Translations under genes and position numbers: made by a program
Assembly: GCF_000687715.1 (NCBI RefSeq)
Contig: NZ_JHXD01000001.1
Coordinates: 62,001-126,000 of the forward strand
DNA from: Xylanibacter ruminicola Ga6B6
GTDB lineage: Bacteria; Bacteroidota; Bacteroidia; Bacteroidales; Bacteroidaceae
Length of the DNA: 64,000 nucleotides
Direction: 5' to 3'
In this document: positions 26,666 to 35,306 of the stretch, one piece after another
Numbering within the stretch: the first letter of the stretch is position 1
Layout of the letters: every line of letters starts with the position of its first letter
The notes under the pieces: model-generated
Seen by the model: only the letters and a program-made list of their open reading frames with translations
The model's database searches: none
What the model was told of the DNA's origin: nothing

Positions 26666-28480
26666 TTATTCTGCGTACATCGCGTCTATCTCCTTCTTGT
26701 AGTTCTCGTTCAGTACGCGACGCTTGATTTTTAATGTATTTGTGAGTTCGCCCTTCTCCATGGTGAAATGGTTAGGCAGCATTGTGAATCGCTTAATCTG
26801 CTCGTAGTGAGCCAGCGACTGCTGCAGCGTATCAATACGCTCCTTCATCATCTGGTTAATCTGTGGGTCCTTGCAAAGTTGCTCTCTGTTCTCGAATGGA
26901 ATCTTATGCTCGCGGGCATATTCCTCCAACAGGGCATATACAGGGATAATCAGAGCCGAAACAAACTTACGCTGGTCGGCAATGATAGCAATCTGATCGA
27001 TATACTTATCAACCAACAGCTTAGATTCAATCATCTGTGGGGCAATATACTTTCCGTTCGAAGTCTTGAAGAGGTCCTTAATACGCTCTTTCAGGAACAG
27101 CTCGCCATCCTTCAGATAACCTGAGTCGCCTGTCTTAAAGTAACCATCCTCGGTAAAGGCGGTCTTGGTAAGATCCTCGCGGTTGTAATAGCCTCGGGTG
27201 ATAGTTGGGCCTTTCAGCAGTACCTCGCCCTCTTCGCTGATCTTGATATCGATACCCTCGATGGGGATACCAACACCACCAACGGTGTAAGGCTTGCCAA
27301 GGTGATTGCAGCTAACGGTGGCCAGACTCTCAGTCAAACCGTAGCCTACAATCATGTTAATGCCGATAGAGTGAACAAACTCCTCTACCTTAGGATTGAC
27401 GGTAGCGCCTGCTGTTGGGAAGAAATGGGCATTCTCTAAGCCCAGCTCCTTACGTACCAGCGAGAATACGGTTTTATTCAGGAACTCGTACTCCATATGC
27501 AGGAGCAATGGTGGACGCTTGCCTTTAGAAACGTAGTCGATGTTGTGTTTCTTGCCTACAGCTTCAGCGTGGCGGAACAGTTTGCGCTTGGCCATACCCG
27601 ATTTCTCAATCTGCTCCTGAACACCCATATATACCTTCTCCCAGAAACGTGGAACGGAACTCATACAGGTGGGGTGTGTCTCCTTCATCGACTGCTGAAC
27701 CTCTTGTGGATAAGTGTTTACAATGAGTGTAGCGCCCTCGGTAAGGCACAGAATCTTCCAACCCTTCTCAAAGATATGGGTGAATGGCAGGAAGTTAAGT
27801 ACTCTGTCGTTCTCGCCTACGGGTACACACTTGTCATTGGCAATCATAGCGGCATTATACTGACCGCAGGTAAGGATAACACCCTTAGAATCGCCAGTTG
27901 TTCCGCTGGTATAAAGGATGTTGGCAATATCGTCCATCGAAGCCTGAGCCTGAAGCGACTCAACTTCGGTCTGACGGGGATAGTTCTCGCCCAACTTCAG
28001 GAAATCATCGAAATACATCGAGCTGAGGTCGAGTGACGAGATATGTACGTTCTTATCGAATACAATGATACGCTCGAGTGTAGGACAGGTGGCGAAAATC
28101 CGACGTGCTTTGTCGTACTGCTCCTGTTCGCCTACAAAGAGGAATCTGATTTTAGCATCGCTAATCATGAACTGGATTTGCTGCTCTGAGCTGGTGGCAT
28201 AGAATGGGATAGTTACGGCACGAACTCCCCATGCACCAAAGTCGCAGAACAGATACTGTACAGAGTTCTGAGAGAATATTCCCAGATTTTCCTGTACCTT
28301 TACACCCAGATTGAGTAAGGCATTAGATACTTTCTTGACCATATCCGAGAACTGATTCCACGAATATGATTTCCACTCTGACCCGCCAAAGTCCTTGTAG
28401 ATCAAAACCTCACGGTCGCCATACTTCTTGGCCTGGTCATGAATTAATCGCGATAAATGACTTTTCGTCTGCATAAGCAT
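26666..28480 (-). CDS. Long-chain fatty-acid--CoA ligase (AMP-binding enzyme)
   Basis: 604 aa member of the ANL superfamily that activates fatty acids as acyl-AMP and transfers them to CoA. Motifs: P-loop-like ILYTSGTTGDSKGVILT (about 188-204), VGYGLTESLATVSC, YFKTGDSGYLKDGELF and IKDLFKTSNGKYIAPQ with the C-terminal hinge. No signal peptide; expected at the inner membrane face. ATG at 28480, or 28474 two codons later. A consensus promoter precedes it. Confidence 0.93.
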   Translation of the reverse strand: MLMQTKSHLSRLIHDQAKKYGDREVLIYKDFGGSEWKSYSWNQFSDMVKKVSNALLNLGVKVQENLGIFSQNSVQYLFCDFGAWGVRAVTIPFYATSSEQQIQFMISDAKIRFLFVGEQEQYDKARRIFATCPTLERIIVFDKNVHISSLDLSSMYFDDFLKLGENYPRQTEVESLQAQASMDDIANILYTSGTTGDSKGVILTCGQYNAAMIANDKCVPVGENDRVLNFLPFTHIFEKGWKILCLTEGATLIVNTYPQEVQQSMKETHPTCMSSVPRFWEKVYMGVQEQIEKSGMAKRKLFRHAEAVGKKHNIDYVSKGKRPPLLLHMEYEFLNKTVFSLVRKELGLENAHFFPTAGATVNPKVEEFVHSIGINMIVGYGLTESLATVSCNHLGKPYTVGGVGIPIEGIDIKISEEGEVLLKGPTITRGYYNREDLTKTAFTEDGYFKTGDSGYLKDGELFLKERIKDLFKTSNGKYIAPQMIESKLLVDKYIDQIAIIADQRKFVSALIIPVYALLEEYAREHKIPFENREQLCKDPQINQMMKERIDTLQQSLAHYEQIKRFTMLPNHFTMEKGELTNTLKIKRRVLNENYKKEIDAMYAE

Positions 28481-28502
28481 TTGAATATGTTATAATTCGC
28501 TG

Positions 28503-28534
28503 CAAAAGTACGAAAAACGTGGCAGATAGCCAAA
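28503..28534 (-). promoter_or_regulatory. Promoter of acyl-CoA ligase-prfB
   Basis: Minus strand TTTG (28531-28534), 20-bp spacer and TACTTTTG (28503-28510). Confidence 0.75.
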
Positions 28535-28553
28535 TTATATTGCAAAAAACCGC

Positions 28554-29138
28554 TCAAATAGGGCGATTATCTGTCATTCGTTTCCATTTTTTGTAGCCAA
28601 AAATGGCAATAACCACATAAAGTGCATAAAGACAAGCCTTGAAAGGAATGTCCTTATAGAAGTAAAGAACACAGGTTACAACATCGACAGCAATCCAGAT
28701 AAACCACTGTTCCAGGTATTTATGAGCCAAGGCCCAGATACCTACAATGCTGAGGGCTGTTGTAAAGCTGTCGGCGGCTGGTACGTTACTGTTGGTAAAG
28801 GTAATTAGCAGCCAATAAATAATGCCCCAGATGGCCAAAATTACAGCCAGCCAGGGAATAATCAGTCGGCGTGGGAATCGCGTGATAGGCAGCACTTTCT
28901 TCTCGGCCGAACCGTGCACCCATTTCCAATAGCCGTAAACGGTCATCGAAAGATAATAGAACTCCATGCCGCAATCGGCATAGAGTCCTTTTTGATAGTA
29001 TAGCACAATGCCTAAGGCCTGCATCAGGAATCCTACAAACCAAAGCCATACGCTGGCGCGATACTCGAACAGGATATAGAGCAGTCCGAGTAATGTGGTA
29101 GTGATGTCGAGCCAGTGTGCTGAAATAAATTCTGTCAT
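28554..29138 (-). CDS. pnuT: PnuC-family vitamin transporter, probably thiamine (PnuT)
   Basis: 194 aa with about seven hydrophobic segments. PnuC-family proteins are SWEET-like facilitators that trap vitamins by phosphorylation inside the cell. WLDITTTLLGLLYILFEYRAS, GFLMQALGIVLYYQKGLYAD and VYGYWKWVHG are family-typical. The ATG overlaps the receptor stop codon (TAATG at 29138), and the operon has a TPP riboswitch, so thiamine (PnuT) rather than nicotinamide riboside is the likely substrate. The thiamine pyrophosphokinase gene often found third in such operons is absent here. Confidence 0.87.
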   Translation of the reverse strand: MTEFISAHWLDITTTLLGLLYILFEYRASVWLWFVGFLMQALGIVLYYQKGLYADCGMEFYYLSMTVYGYWKWVHGSAEKKVLPITRFPRRLIIPWLAVILAIWGIIYWLLITFTNSNVPAADSFTTALSIVGIWALAHKYLEQWFIWIAVDVVTCVLYFYKDIPFKACLYALYVVIAIFGYKKWKRMTDNRPI

Positions 29139-31489
29139 TAGAATCGGAGTGTTACGTTACCCATCATCGTAAAGCCTGCCATAGGAATGAATCCAATCTG
29201 ATAGTAGCGGTTCTCGTTGGGATGACCGTATTCCTCAACAATGCTTGAGTATACCCAGCCATTGGCGGCATAGCGACGATTGAAGATGTTGTTGAAGTTC
29301 AATCCGAAGATGCACTCCTTGATGCCTTTATTGGGCTTCCAGGTGTAGCTGATGTTAGCGTCAGAGGCAGAATAACAAGGCAGCGAACGATCAGCATTCT
29401 CTGTGTTGTCAAGATATTGACGACTGACGAAGTTTGTGTGCCAAACAGCCTGCAAACCATTCCAATGCAGGTTTACAAAACCATTCAGGATGGTTGAGGG
29501 CGAGTAAGCAAGTGTAGAGTTGTCGTAGTGGATAGTGCGGAACGACTCTTCCCAGTTTACGCTGGCCACCTCGTCGAAGTCTTTGATTTTATTTTGGCTG
29601 AGTGAAGCATTACCCTCAATGCTGAGCCAAGAGGTAACATCTACCCCACCCTGGATTTCTACGCCCATACGGTATGAGTCTTTGATGTTTGTGGTAAGAT
29701 CCTCGCCAATATCACTCTTCTCGCCAGTCTGTACAAACTGGTTGGTGTAGTCCATGTAATAAAGGTTTACACCAAAGCGGAAGATGTCGTTGTTAAAGGT
29801 GTAACCCAACTCGTAATCTAACAGGCTTTCGGCCTTAGGGAATGGCTTTGCACCATTATCTGTAAAGTTATTTCGTTCTGGTTCGCGGTGGCTAAGTGCT
29901 ACCGATCCGTAAACGCGGTGATTGTTCAGATTCCAAGAGAAACCGGCCTTGGGATTCAGGAAACGATACTTCTGATCGATATCGAGGCGCTGGTTGTAAT
30001 AGCTGCTACCCTCTTCGTAGAACTTATCGTTAATACCGTTACTTTCGTACTGTACGTAGCGATACTGCAGGTCGCCGAAGATATCCCATTGCTCGTTGAT
30101 GTGGTAAGCAGCCTTTACAAAGGCACTACCGTCAAACTTGGTGGCATCAGAATCGTAGTATTTGTAGTCGCCATTAGACATGTACTTCTTTCGTACATCA
30201 TCGTTGGCAATATAGGTAACATAACCAAAGTGATTGCCGTCGAACTCCTGAAGCGACATGCCGCCGATAACGTCCCACGAATCATTCTTATAGTTGGCGT
30301 TCCAGATAAAGCCATAAGTGTTCTGGCTCAGTCCTTTCTGACGCACAAAGTCGGTCTTTTTCACGCCACTATAGGTCATGCCAAACTTCTTCAGCTTGTT
30401 CTGAGGACGGAACTCGTTATAATAGCCGTAGCCGTAAGTATAGTGCAGCGAACCTGAAATACTCCAGTTGTCGTTGATGTCGTAAGCGGCTGAAAGGATG
30501 TTGTGGTTCTGCCAGAAGTTATCGGTGGTTTTGTTCCAATAGCTACCGTCGTTCAGCTGATAGCGCGCTGTGGGATAGTTGCCGTTGGCATCTTTTTCGT
30601 AGCCAGTCAGGTATTCGTACAGCGAGTTGTACTTGCCGAGACCGGCGTTCCACATGTCCTTATAGGTCTTGATGCCAGAATTGATACCGTAGGTGCCATC
30701 CATCAGGCTCATATCGTTGTCGCCTGCTGTTACGCCGTTCCAAGCCTGACCGGTTTTTTCAAAGTTACCGATGTTCTTATAGCGAATCTGGAACTTGTTG
30801 CCAATCCAGGTTAGTCCACCATAGTAAGAACCGCTGCGTCCGCTGGTTCCGTGAATAAATCCGTCAGTATTGGTTTCGTGGTAAGCACCATCAAAAATCA
30901 GATGGTTCCACAGCAAACCTGTTGAGAACTTTCCACCTACATTGAAGGTGTTAAACGAGCCATATGATACCGACACCTCTCCCCCAGCCTTCTGGTTTGG
31001 AATGGCTGAAGCGAGTGCTACAGTTCCGCCAAAGGCGCCATCGCCGTTGGTTGATGTGCCTACGCCGCGCTGAATCTGTACACTACCTAACAGTGAACCG
31101 TATGAGTTCATGTTGGCCCAGAAAACACACTGATCTTCAGGCGAATTCAAGGGAACGCCATCCAGCGTTACGTTGATGCGCGAATCACCAGCACCGCGAA
31201 TGCGCATATAAGTAGTACCTGTGCCCAGTCCGTTCTCGCTCCAAGCCAGTACACCTGGGGTCTGCGAAAAGAGGAAAGGCAATTCTTTACCTGTGTTCGA
31301 GAAAGCGTTAAGTTCCTTTTTCTTGATGTTTGCTACTGCAAATGGTGCATTTTTCTGTGTCCTGACACCTTTTACTACAATTTCGTTCAGCGCTTCTACC
31401 TGTGTAGAATCGTAGAGGGCTGCTTTACGCTGTGCGTTTGCGCCTGCTGCACACACTAATGCAGCCATTCCTAAAACAAATCTTTTCAT
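29138..31489 (-). CDS. TonB-dependent outer-membrane receptor, probably for thiamine (OMthi type)
   Basis: 783 aa: signal peptide (GMAALVCAAGANAQ), TonB-box-like LNEIVVKGVRTQKNAP, plug domain with ELPFLFSQTPGVLAWSENGLGTGTTYMRIRG and INVTLDGVPLNSPED, then the barrel ending MGNVTLRF with a terminal aromatic residue. It is the first gene after a TPP riboswitch and overlaps pnuT by one base, the OMthi-PnuT arrangement known from Bacteroides. It should bring thiamine or a thiamine derivative across the outer membrane; the inner-membrane step is PnuT. There is no sign of carboxypeptidase-like N-terminal domain (SusC-type). Confidence 0.9.
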   Translation of the reverse strand: MKRFVLGMAALVCAAGANAQRKAALYDSTQVEALNEIVVKGVRTQKNAPFAVANIKKKELNAFSNTGKELPFLFSQTPGVLAWSENGLGTGTTYMRIRGAGDSRINVTLDGVPLNSPEDQCVFWANMNSYGSLLGSVQIQRGVGTSTNGDGAFGGTVALASAIPNQKAGGEVSVSYGSFNTFNVGGKFSTGLLWNHLIFDGAYHETNTDGFIHGTSGRSGSYYGGLTWIGNKFQIRYKNIGNFEKTGQAWNGVTAGDNDMSLMDGTYGINSGIKTYKDMWNAGLGKYNSLYEYLTGYEKDANGNYPTARYQLNDGSYWNKTTDNFWQNHNILSAAYDINDNWSISGSLHYTYGYGYYNEFRPQNKLKKFGMTYSGVKKTDFVRQKGLSQNTYGFIWNANYKNDSWDVIGGMSLQEFDGNHFGYVTYIANDDVRKKYMSNGDYKYYDSDATKFDGSAFVKAAYHINEQWDIFGDLQYRYVQYESNGINDKFYEEGSSYYNQRLDIDQKYRFLNPKAGFSWNLNNHRVYGSVALSHREPERNNFTDNGAKPFPKAESLLDYELGYTFNNDIFRFGVNLYYMDYTNQFVQTGEKSDIGEDLTTNIKDSYRMGVEIQGGVDVTSWLSIEGNASLSQNKIKDFDEVASVNWEESFRTIHYDNSTLAYSPSTILNGFVNLHWNGLQAVWHTNFVSRQYLDNTENADRSLPCYSASDANISYTWKPNKGIKECIFGLNFNNIFNRRYAANGWVYSSIVEEYGHPNENRYYQIGFIPMAGFTMMGNVTLRF

Positions 31490-31540
31490 ACTACAATAGT
31501 ATCAATATTAATAATGTTAAGGGGGTGTTTGTTGTCTACT

Positions 31541-31616
31541 ATCCATCCCTACGCTGGCATCATCCAGATCAGGTTAGAGGGTATCATCTCAGCCTACACT
31601 CGTAGGCACCCCTTGA
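31541..31616 (-). promoter_or_regulatory. TPP (thi-box) riboswitch
   Basis: On the minus strand the leader reads AAGGGGTGCC, a stem, GCTGAGATGATACCC, CTAACCTGATCTGGATGATGCC and AGCGTAGGGA, the conserved THI-box elements in order. It precedes the receptor-pnuT operon and should switch it off when thiamine pyrophosphate is abundant. Between aptamer and ATG is a CACCCCC tract (31523-31528 region) complementary to the aptamer's GGGGTG, a possible expression platform. Confidence 0.95.
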
Positions 31617-31626
31617 TAATTGACTG

Positions 31627-31634
31627 CAAAGGTA
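31627..31634 (-). promoter_or_regulatory. -7 element of thiamine operon
   Basis: TACCTTTG on the minus strand about 11 bp before the TPP aptamer; no clear -33 box. Confidence 0.6.
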
Positions 31635-31713
31635 ATGATATTTTCTATAATAGCCATACTTTTATGGCATATTTTTATGTTTTGCCAGTTGGAAAGGATG
31701 GTTTTCTTATAAA

Positions 31714-31757
31714 GAAACTGCCAGTTCCCGCCTGAGGAACTGACAGTTTCTGCCTTT
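31714..31757. repeat. Array 3: two clear 22-bp units, plus degraded flanking units
   Basis: Units at 31714-31735 and 31736-31757 match at 16 of 22 positions and contain AAACTGCCAGTT and GAACTGACAGTTTC, each a near-palindrome; together they form one hairpin with 16-bp arms and one mismatch. In-phase neighbours 31692-31713 and 31758-31779 begin with GAAA as well but are otherwise weak. The array ends 26 bp (or 4 bp, with the degraded unit) before the stop codon of the Na/Pi gene. Position also makes it that gene's likely transcript end. Confidence 0.75.
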
Positions 31758-31783
31758 GAAACCAATCGTTGTCGGATTGTTGC

Positions 31784-33520
31784 CTATCTAAGGCCCATTC
31801 TAGCCTCAACTACGTTAACTACATAGTCGCCAAGCTTCTCACACTCGTTAATCAGGTCCATATAAATGGTACCAACGGCGTAAGTGTACTCGCGGTTGTT
31901 AACATCGTTGATGTTCTGCGACTTGAGCTGGTCGCGGAAGTTATTGATTTCGTGCTCGATATTGAAAGTACGGTTTACATCGAACGACTCCTTGCGGCCC
32001 ATCATCAGTCGATTCATCTGCGAGAGCGACTGATCGGTGAGTTCCATCATCTGATGGATGTGGTCGTACTGTTTCTCGTTAAAGTGATCCTGTTTGCCAT
32101 TGTACTTTCTCGAAATGGTACGAGCCATATTGAAACAGGCATCGCCGATACTCTCTAACTCGCTGATTTCGCGCAACATAGCACGAATCTTAGCCTTTGA
32201 GTCGTCTGAAAGGTGAGCGTCACTCACGGAGTTAAGATAGTTGGCAATCTCAATCTCCATGTTATCGCTGATGCCTTCGTATTTCTCGATGCGGGTGTAT
32301 AGTTTGTTAAACTCAGAGTCGCGATTATCCTTCTTATTGCTTGAGCTTGATGAGAGGGTGAGCAGTTCGCGAACCATATTGAACATACGCTGCATACGAT
32401 CGGAGAATGATTGGATTTCCTTCTGTGCCTCAAGTACCGAAAGCTCTGGGGTTTTCATGAAGCCGGCAGTAATAAAGTGCAGGCGGAAATCCTCTTCCTC
32501 GTCAACCTTCTTAGGCTTGATAACCCAGCATACAAAGCGCTCGATCTGTGGGATAAACCAAATAAGAATAAAGGTGTTAGCCACGTTAAAGCAGGTATGA
32601 AAGGCTGCCAGCACAAAGCTCAGTTTGGCGGCGTTAGCTAAGAATACGCTTGTTGTAACGGCATCTTTAGTCATGTTTACATCGTAGCCCACCATGCCGC
32701 AAACGGCATCGATGAACGGACGGAATACAAACAGAATCCAAACCACACCGAACACGTTGAAGAACATGTGGGCGAGGGCAGCTCTACGGGCCTGAGTATT
32801 GGCCGATAGGGCAGCAAGGTTTGAGGTAATGGTGGTTCCGATATTCTCACCCATAACCAATGCGATACCCTGATAGATAGGCAGAGCGCCACTAGAACAG
32901 AGAATCATGGTGATGGCCATAACGGCTGCCGACGATTGTACGCAGAAGGTAAGTACGCCGCCTAAGAACAGGAATATCAGGGTAGTGAAGAACGAATCGG
33001 GATCGAACGACGCAAAGAAGTCGAGTAGAGCTTGGTTTTCGCCCAGATGCATCTCTGTGCCCGTGATTCTCAGCGTGCCCAGACCCATCAGCAGGAACGA
33101 TAGTCCGAACAGGAAATCGCCGATATAGCGGTATCTCTTCTGATAAATCAGTATAATGCCCAGGAAGAATGCCGGATAAACAGCGCTGGTAATATCAAAC
33201 GACATACCGGCCGACATAATCCAGGCGGTAAGGGTGGTTCCGATGTTGGCACCCATGATAACCGAAATTGCTTGTGCTAAGGTTAACAAGCCCGCGTTAA
33301 CAAACGAAACAGTCATCACAGTGGTGGCTGTTGATGACTGTACTGAAGCTGTAACAAGCATACCTGTAAGCATGCCGGTAAAGCGATTGGTTGTCATCGC
33401 ACCTAACACATGGCGTAATTGTGGACCCGCCATCTTCTGCAATGCCTCACTCATCGACTTCATACCGAACATCAACAGCGCAAGCGATCCCAGAAGTTTG
33501 AAAATAATCCAGATTGACAT
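31784..33520 (-). CDS. Na/phosphate cotransporter family protein with PhoU-like domain
   Basis: 578 aa. The first ~330 residues hold two inverted repeats of the Na/Pi-cotransporter type with the QSS motifs VTASVQSSTATTVMTVSF (about 56-73) and TFCVQSSAAVMAITMIL, and GANIGTTLTAWIM / GENIGTTITSNLAALSAN. The C-terminal 220 residues are predicted helical and PhoU-like. Such NptA/YjbB-type proteins move phosphate with Na+, usually outwards in E. coli YjbB; direction here unknown. The gene has its own -7 element (TATCTTTG, 33553-33560). Confidence 0.9.
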   Translation of the reverse strand: MSIWIIFKLLGSLALLMFGMKSMSEALQKMAGPQLRHVLGAMTTNRFTGMLTGMLVTASVQSSTATTVMTVSFVNAGLLTLAQAISVIMGANIGTTLTAWIMSAGMSFDITSAVYPAFFLGIILIYQKRYRYIGDFLFGLSFLLMGLGTLRITGTEMHLGENQALLDFFASFDPDSFFTTLIFLFLGGVLTFCVQSSAAVMAITMILCSSGALPIYQGIALVMGENIGTTITSNLAALSANTQARRAALAHMFFNVFGVVWILFVFRPFIDAVCGMVGYDVNMTKDAVTTSVFLANAAKLSFVLAAFHTCFNVANTFILIWFIPQIERFVCWVIKPKKVDEEEDFRLHFITAGFMKTPELSVLEAQKEIQSFSDRMQRMFNMVRELLTLSSSSSNKKDNRDSEFNKLYTRIEKYEGISDNMEIEIANYLNSVSDAHLSDDSKAKIRAMLREISELESIGDACFNMARTISRKYNGKQDHFNEKQYDHIHQMMELTDQSLSQMNRLMMGRKESFDVNRTFNIEHEINNFRDQLKSQNINDVNNREYTYAVGTIYMDLINECEKLGDYVVNVVEARMGLR

Positions 33521-33552
33521 AAAAATCGTATCTATATTTAGTAATTCGGGGA

Positions 33553-33610
33553 CAAAGATAAAAAAAAACTCTGAAATGTATGTTAAGATTTAAGAAAAAT
33601 GTTATCTTTG
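33553..33610. promoter_or_regulatory. Divergent -7 elements, Na/Pi gene and kinase gene
   Basis: Minus-strand TATCTTTG (33553-33560) and plus-strand TATCTTTG (33603-33610) point outward from an A/T-rich centre. Neither has an obvious TTTG at 19-20 bp. Confidence 0.55.
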
Positions 33611-33644
33611 CAGACAAAATAATTAAAAACTCAATTTAAGGCTT

Positions 33645-35306
33645 ATGGAGAAGTTAGTAAAAATACATATTGTAAATAACGATAAAGATGTAGAGGTTCC
33701 TGTAGGATCTACTATCGAGGATGTATATGCTTTGTCGGGTGTAGAGATTGAGCACGGCCCCATCTCGGCACATGTGAATAATAAGGTAGAGGGTATGCAC
33801 TACCGCTTGTACAAGCAGAAACAGGTAGAGTTTCTGGATATCTGCTCGTCGAGTGGTTCGCGTGCTTATACTCGCAGTTTGTTCTTTGTGCTTTGCAAGG
33901 CTGTGCACGATTTGTTTACGCCCTGTAAGGTGGCTATTGATATACCAGTTAGCAATGGTTACTTTGTAAATCTGAATATTGGTCGTCCGATAACGCTTGA
34001 TGACGTTGGTGCTATCCGTCGTCGTATGCAGGAGATTATCGATGCAGGTTATCCTATCCATCGCCATGAGACATCTACCAAGGAGGCTATCGAACTATTT
34101 GATAATTTGCACAATCGTTCGAAAGTGAAATTGTTGAAGAGTACTGGACGATTATACACAACCTATTATGACATAGATGGTTACGTGGATTACTACTATG
34201 GTGCTTTGCTCACGAACACTAAACAACTTTACTTGTTCGGACTTGAGAAATATTTTGATGGTTTGCTGTTGCGTTTGCCATCGCGCGAGCATCCTAACGA
34301 GTTAGGAGAGATGTTGCATCAGGATAAGATGTTCGGCATCTTTAAGGAGCACCATCAGTGGCAGGATATCTTGGGCTTGCGCACTATCGGCGATCTGAAC
34401 GAGACCATTATGAACGGTCATTCGTCGGAACTTATACAGATTAGCGAGGCGCTCCAGGAAAAGAAGATTGCAAATATTGCCGATGAGATTGCTCAGCGTA
34501 AGGGCGTAAAACTGGTGCTGATAGCTGGTCCTTCGTCGTCGGGTAAAACCACTACTTGTAAGCGTCTTAGCGTGCAGCTGGCCGTAAATGGTATCCATCC
34601 CGTTGGTATCTCGCTGGATGATTATTTCCTCGACCGCGAGCAAACGCCAAAAGATGATAAGGGCGATTACGATTTTGAGCACCTGCATGCCTTGAATCTG
34701 CCGTTGCTTAACGAGCAGCTTTCGGCATTGTTCAGAGGCGAGGAGGTAGAGTTGCCTCGCTATAACTTTCAGAAAGGAAAGAGCGAGTGGAGTGGTAAGA
34801 AACTGCAGTTGAAGGGTAACGAAGTGCTGGTGGTTGAGGGTATACACGCCTTGAATCCAGAGCTGACTTCGGAGATTCCTGGCGATCAGATTTTCCGCGT
34901 TTATGCTTCGGCGCTTACTACCATTCTGCTTGATAATCACAACTATATCCCAACTACCGATAACCGTTTGCTGCGTCGTATTATTCGCGACTATAAGTAT
35001 CGTGGTGTGAGTGCTCAGGAGAGCATTCGCAGATGGCCAAGTGTTAGGGCAGGGGAGAACAAGTGGATTTTCCCGTTCCAGGAGAATGCCGATGCGATGT
35101 TTAACACAGCTATGCTGTTCGAGTTGGCTGTGATTAAGAGTCAGGCTGAGCCACTGTTAGAGCAGGTTCCAGAAAATTCGAAGGAACATGCAGAGGCTTA
35201 TCGCCTGCTGAAGTTCCTTCGCTATATCCGTCCCATTCCTGAGACTCAGATTCCACCAACATCGCTGCTGCGCGAGTTCCTTGGCGGATCATCGTTTAAT
35301 TACTAA
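33645..35306 (+). CDS. TGS-domain nucleoside (uridine-type) kinase
   Basis: 553 aa. Residues about 1-65 look like a TGS/ubiquitin-like domain (VKIHIVNNDKDVEVPVGSTIEDVYAL), residues about 65-250 resemble the second additional domain of threonyl-tRNA synthetase (DDVGAIRRRMQEIIDAGYPIHRHETS), and the C-terminal half is a uridine-kinase-like P-loop enzyme with AGPSSSGKTTTCKRL (about 291-305), SLDDYF and LVVEGIHALNP. It probably phosphorylates a nucleoside with ATP or GTP; the role of the synthetase-like front part is unknown. It abuts the convergent polA gene with no gap. Confidence 0.88.
   Translation: MEKLVKIHIVNNDKDVEVPVGSTIEDVYALSGVEIEHGPISAHVNNKVEGMHYRLYKQKQVEFLDICSSSGSRAYTRSLFFVLCKAVHDLFTPCKVAIDIPVSNGYFVNLNIGRPITLDDVGAIRRRMQEIIDAGYPIHRHETSTKEAIELFDNLHNRSKVKLLKSTGRLYTTYYDIDGYVDYYYGALLTNTKQLYLFGLEKYFDGLLLRLPSREHPNELGEMLHQDKMFGIFKEHHQWQDILGLRTIGDLNETIMNGHSSELIQISEALQEKKIANIADEIAQRKGVKLVLIAGPSSSGKTTTCKRLSVQLAVNGIHPVGISLDDYFLDREQTPKDDKGDYDFEHLHALNLPLLNEQLSALFRGEEVELPRYNFQKGKSEWSGKKLQLKGNEVLVVEGIHALNPELTSEIPGDQIFRVYASALTTILLDNHNYIPTTDNRLLRRIIRDYKYRGVSAQESIRRWPSVRAGENKWIFPFQENADAMFNTAMLFELAVIKSQAEPLLEQVPENSKEHAEAYRLLKFLRYIRPIPETQIPPTSLLREFLGGSSFNY

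Noticed and set aside
34302..34940. A 212-codon minus-strand frame inside the nucleoside kinase gene
   Set aside because: Antisense shadow of conserved kinase sequence, no motifs.
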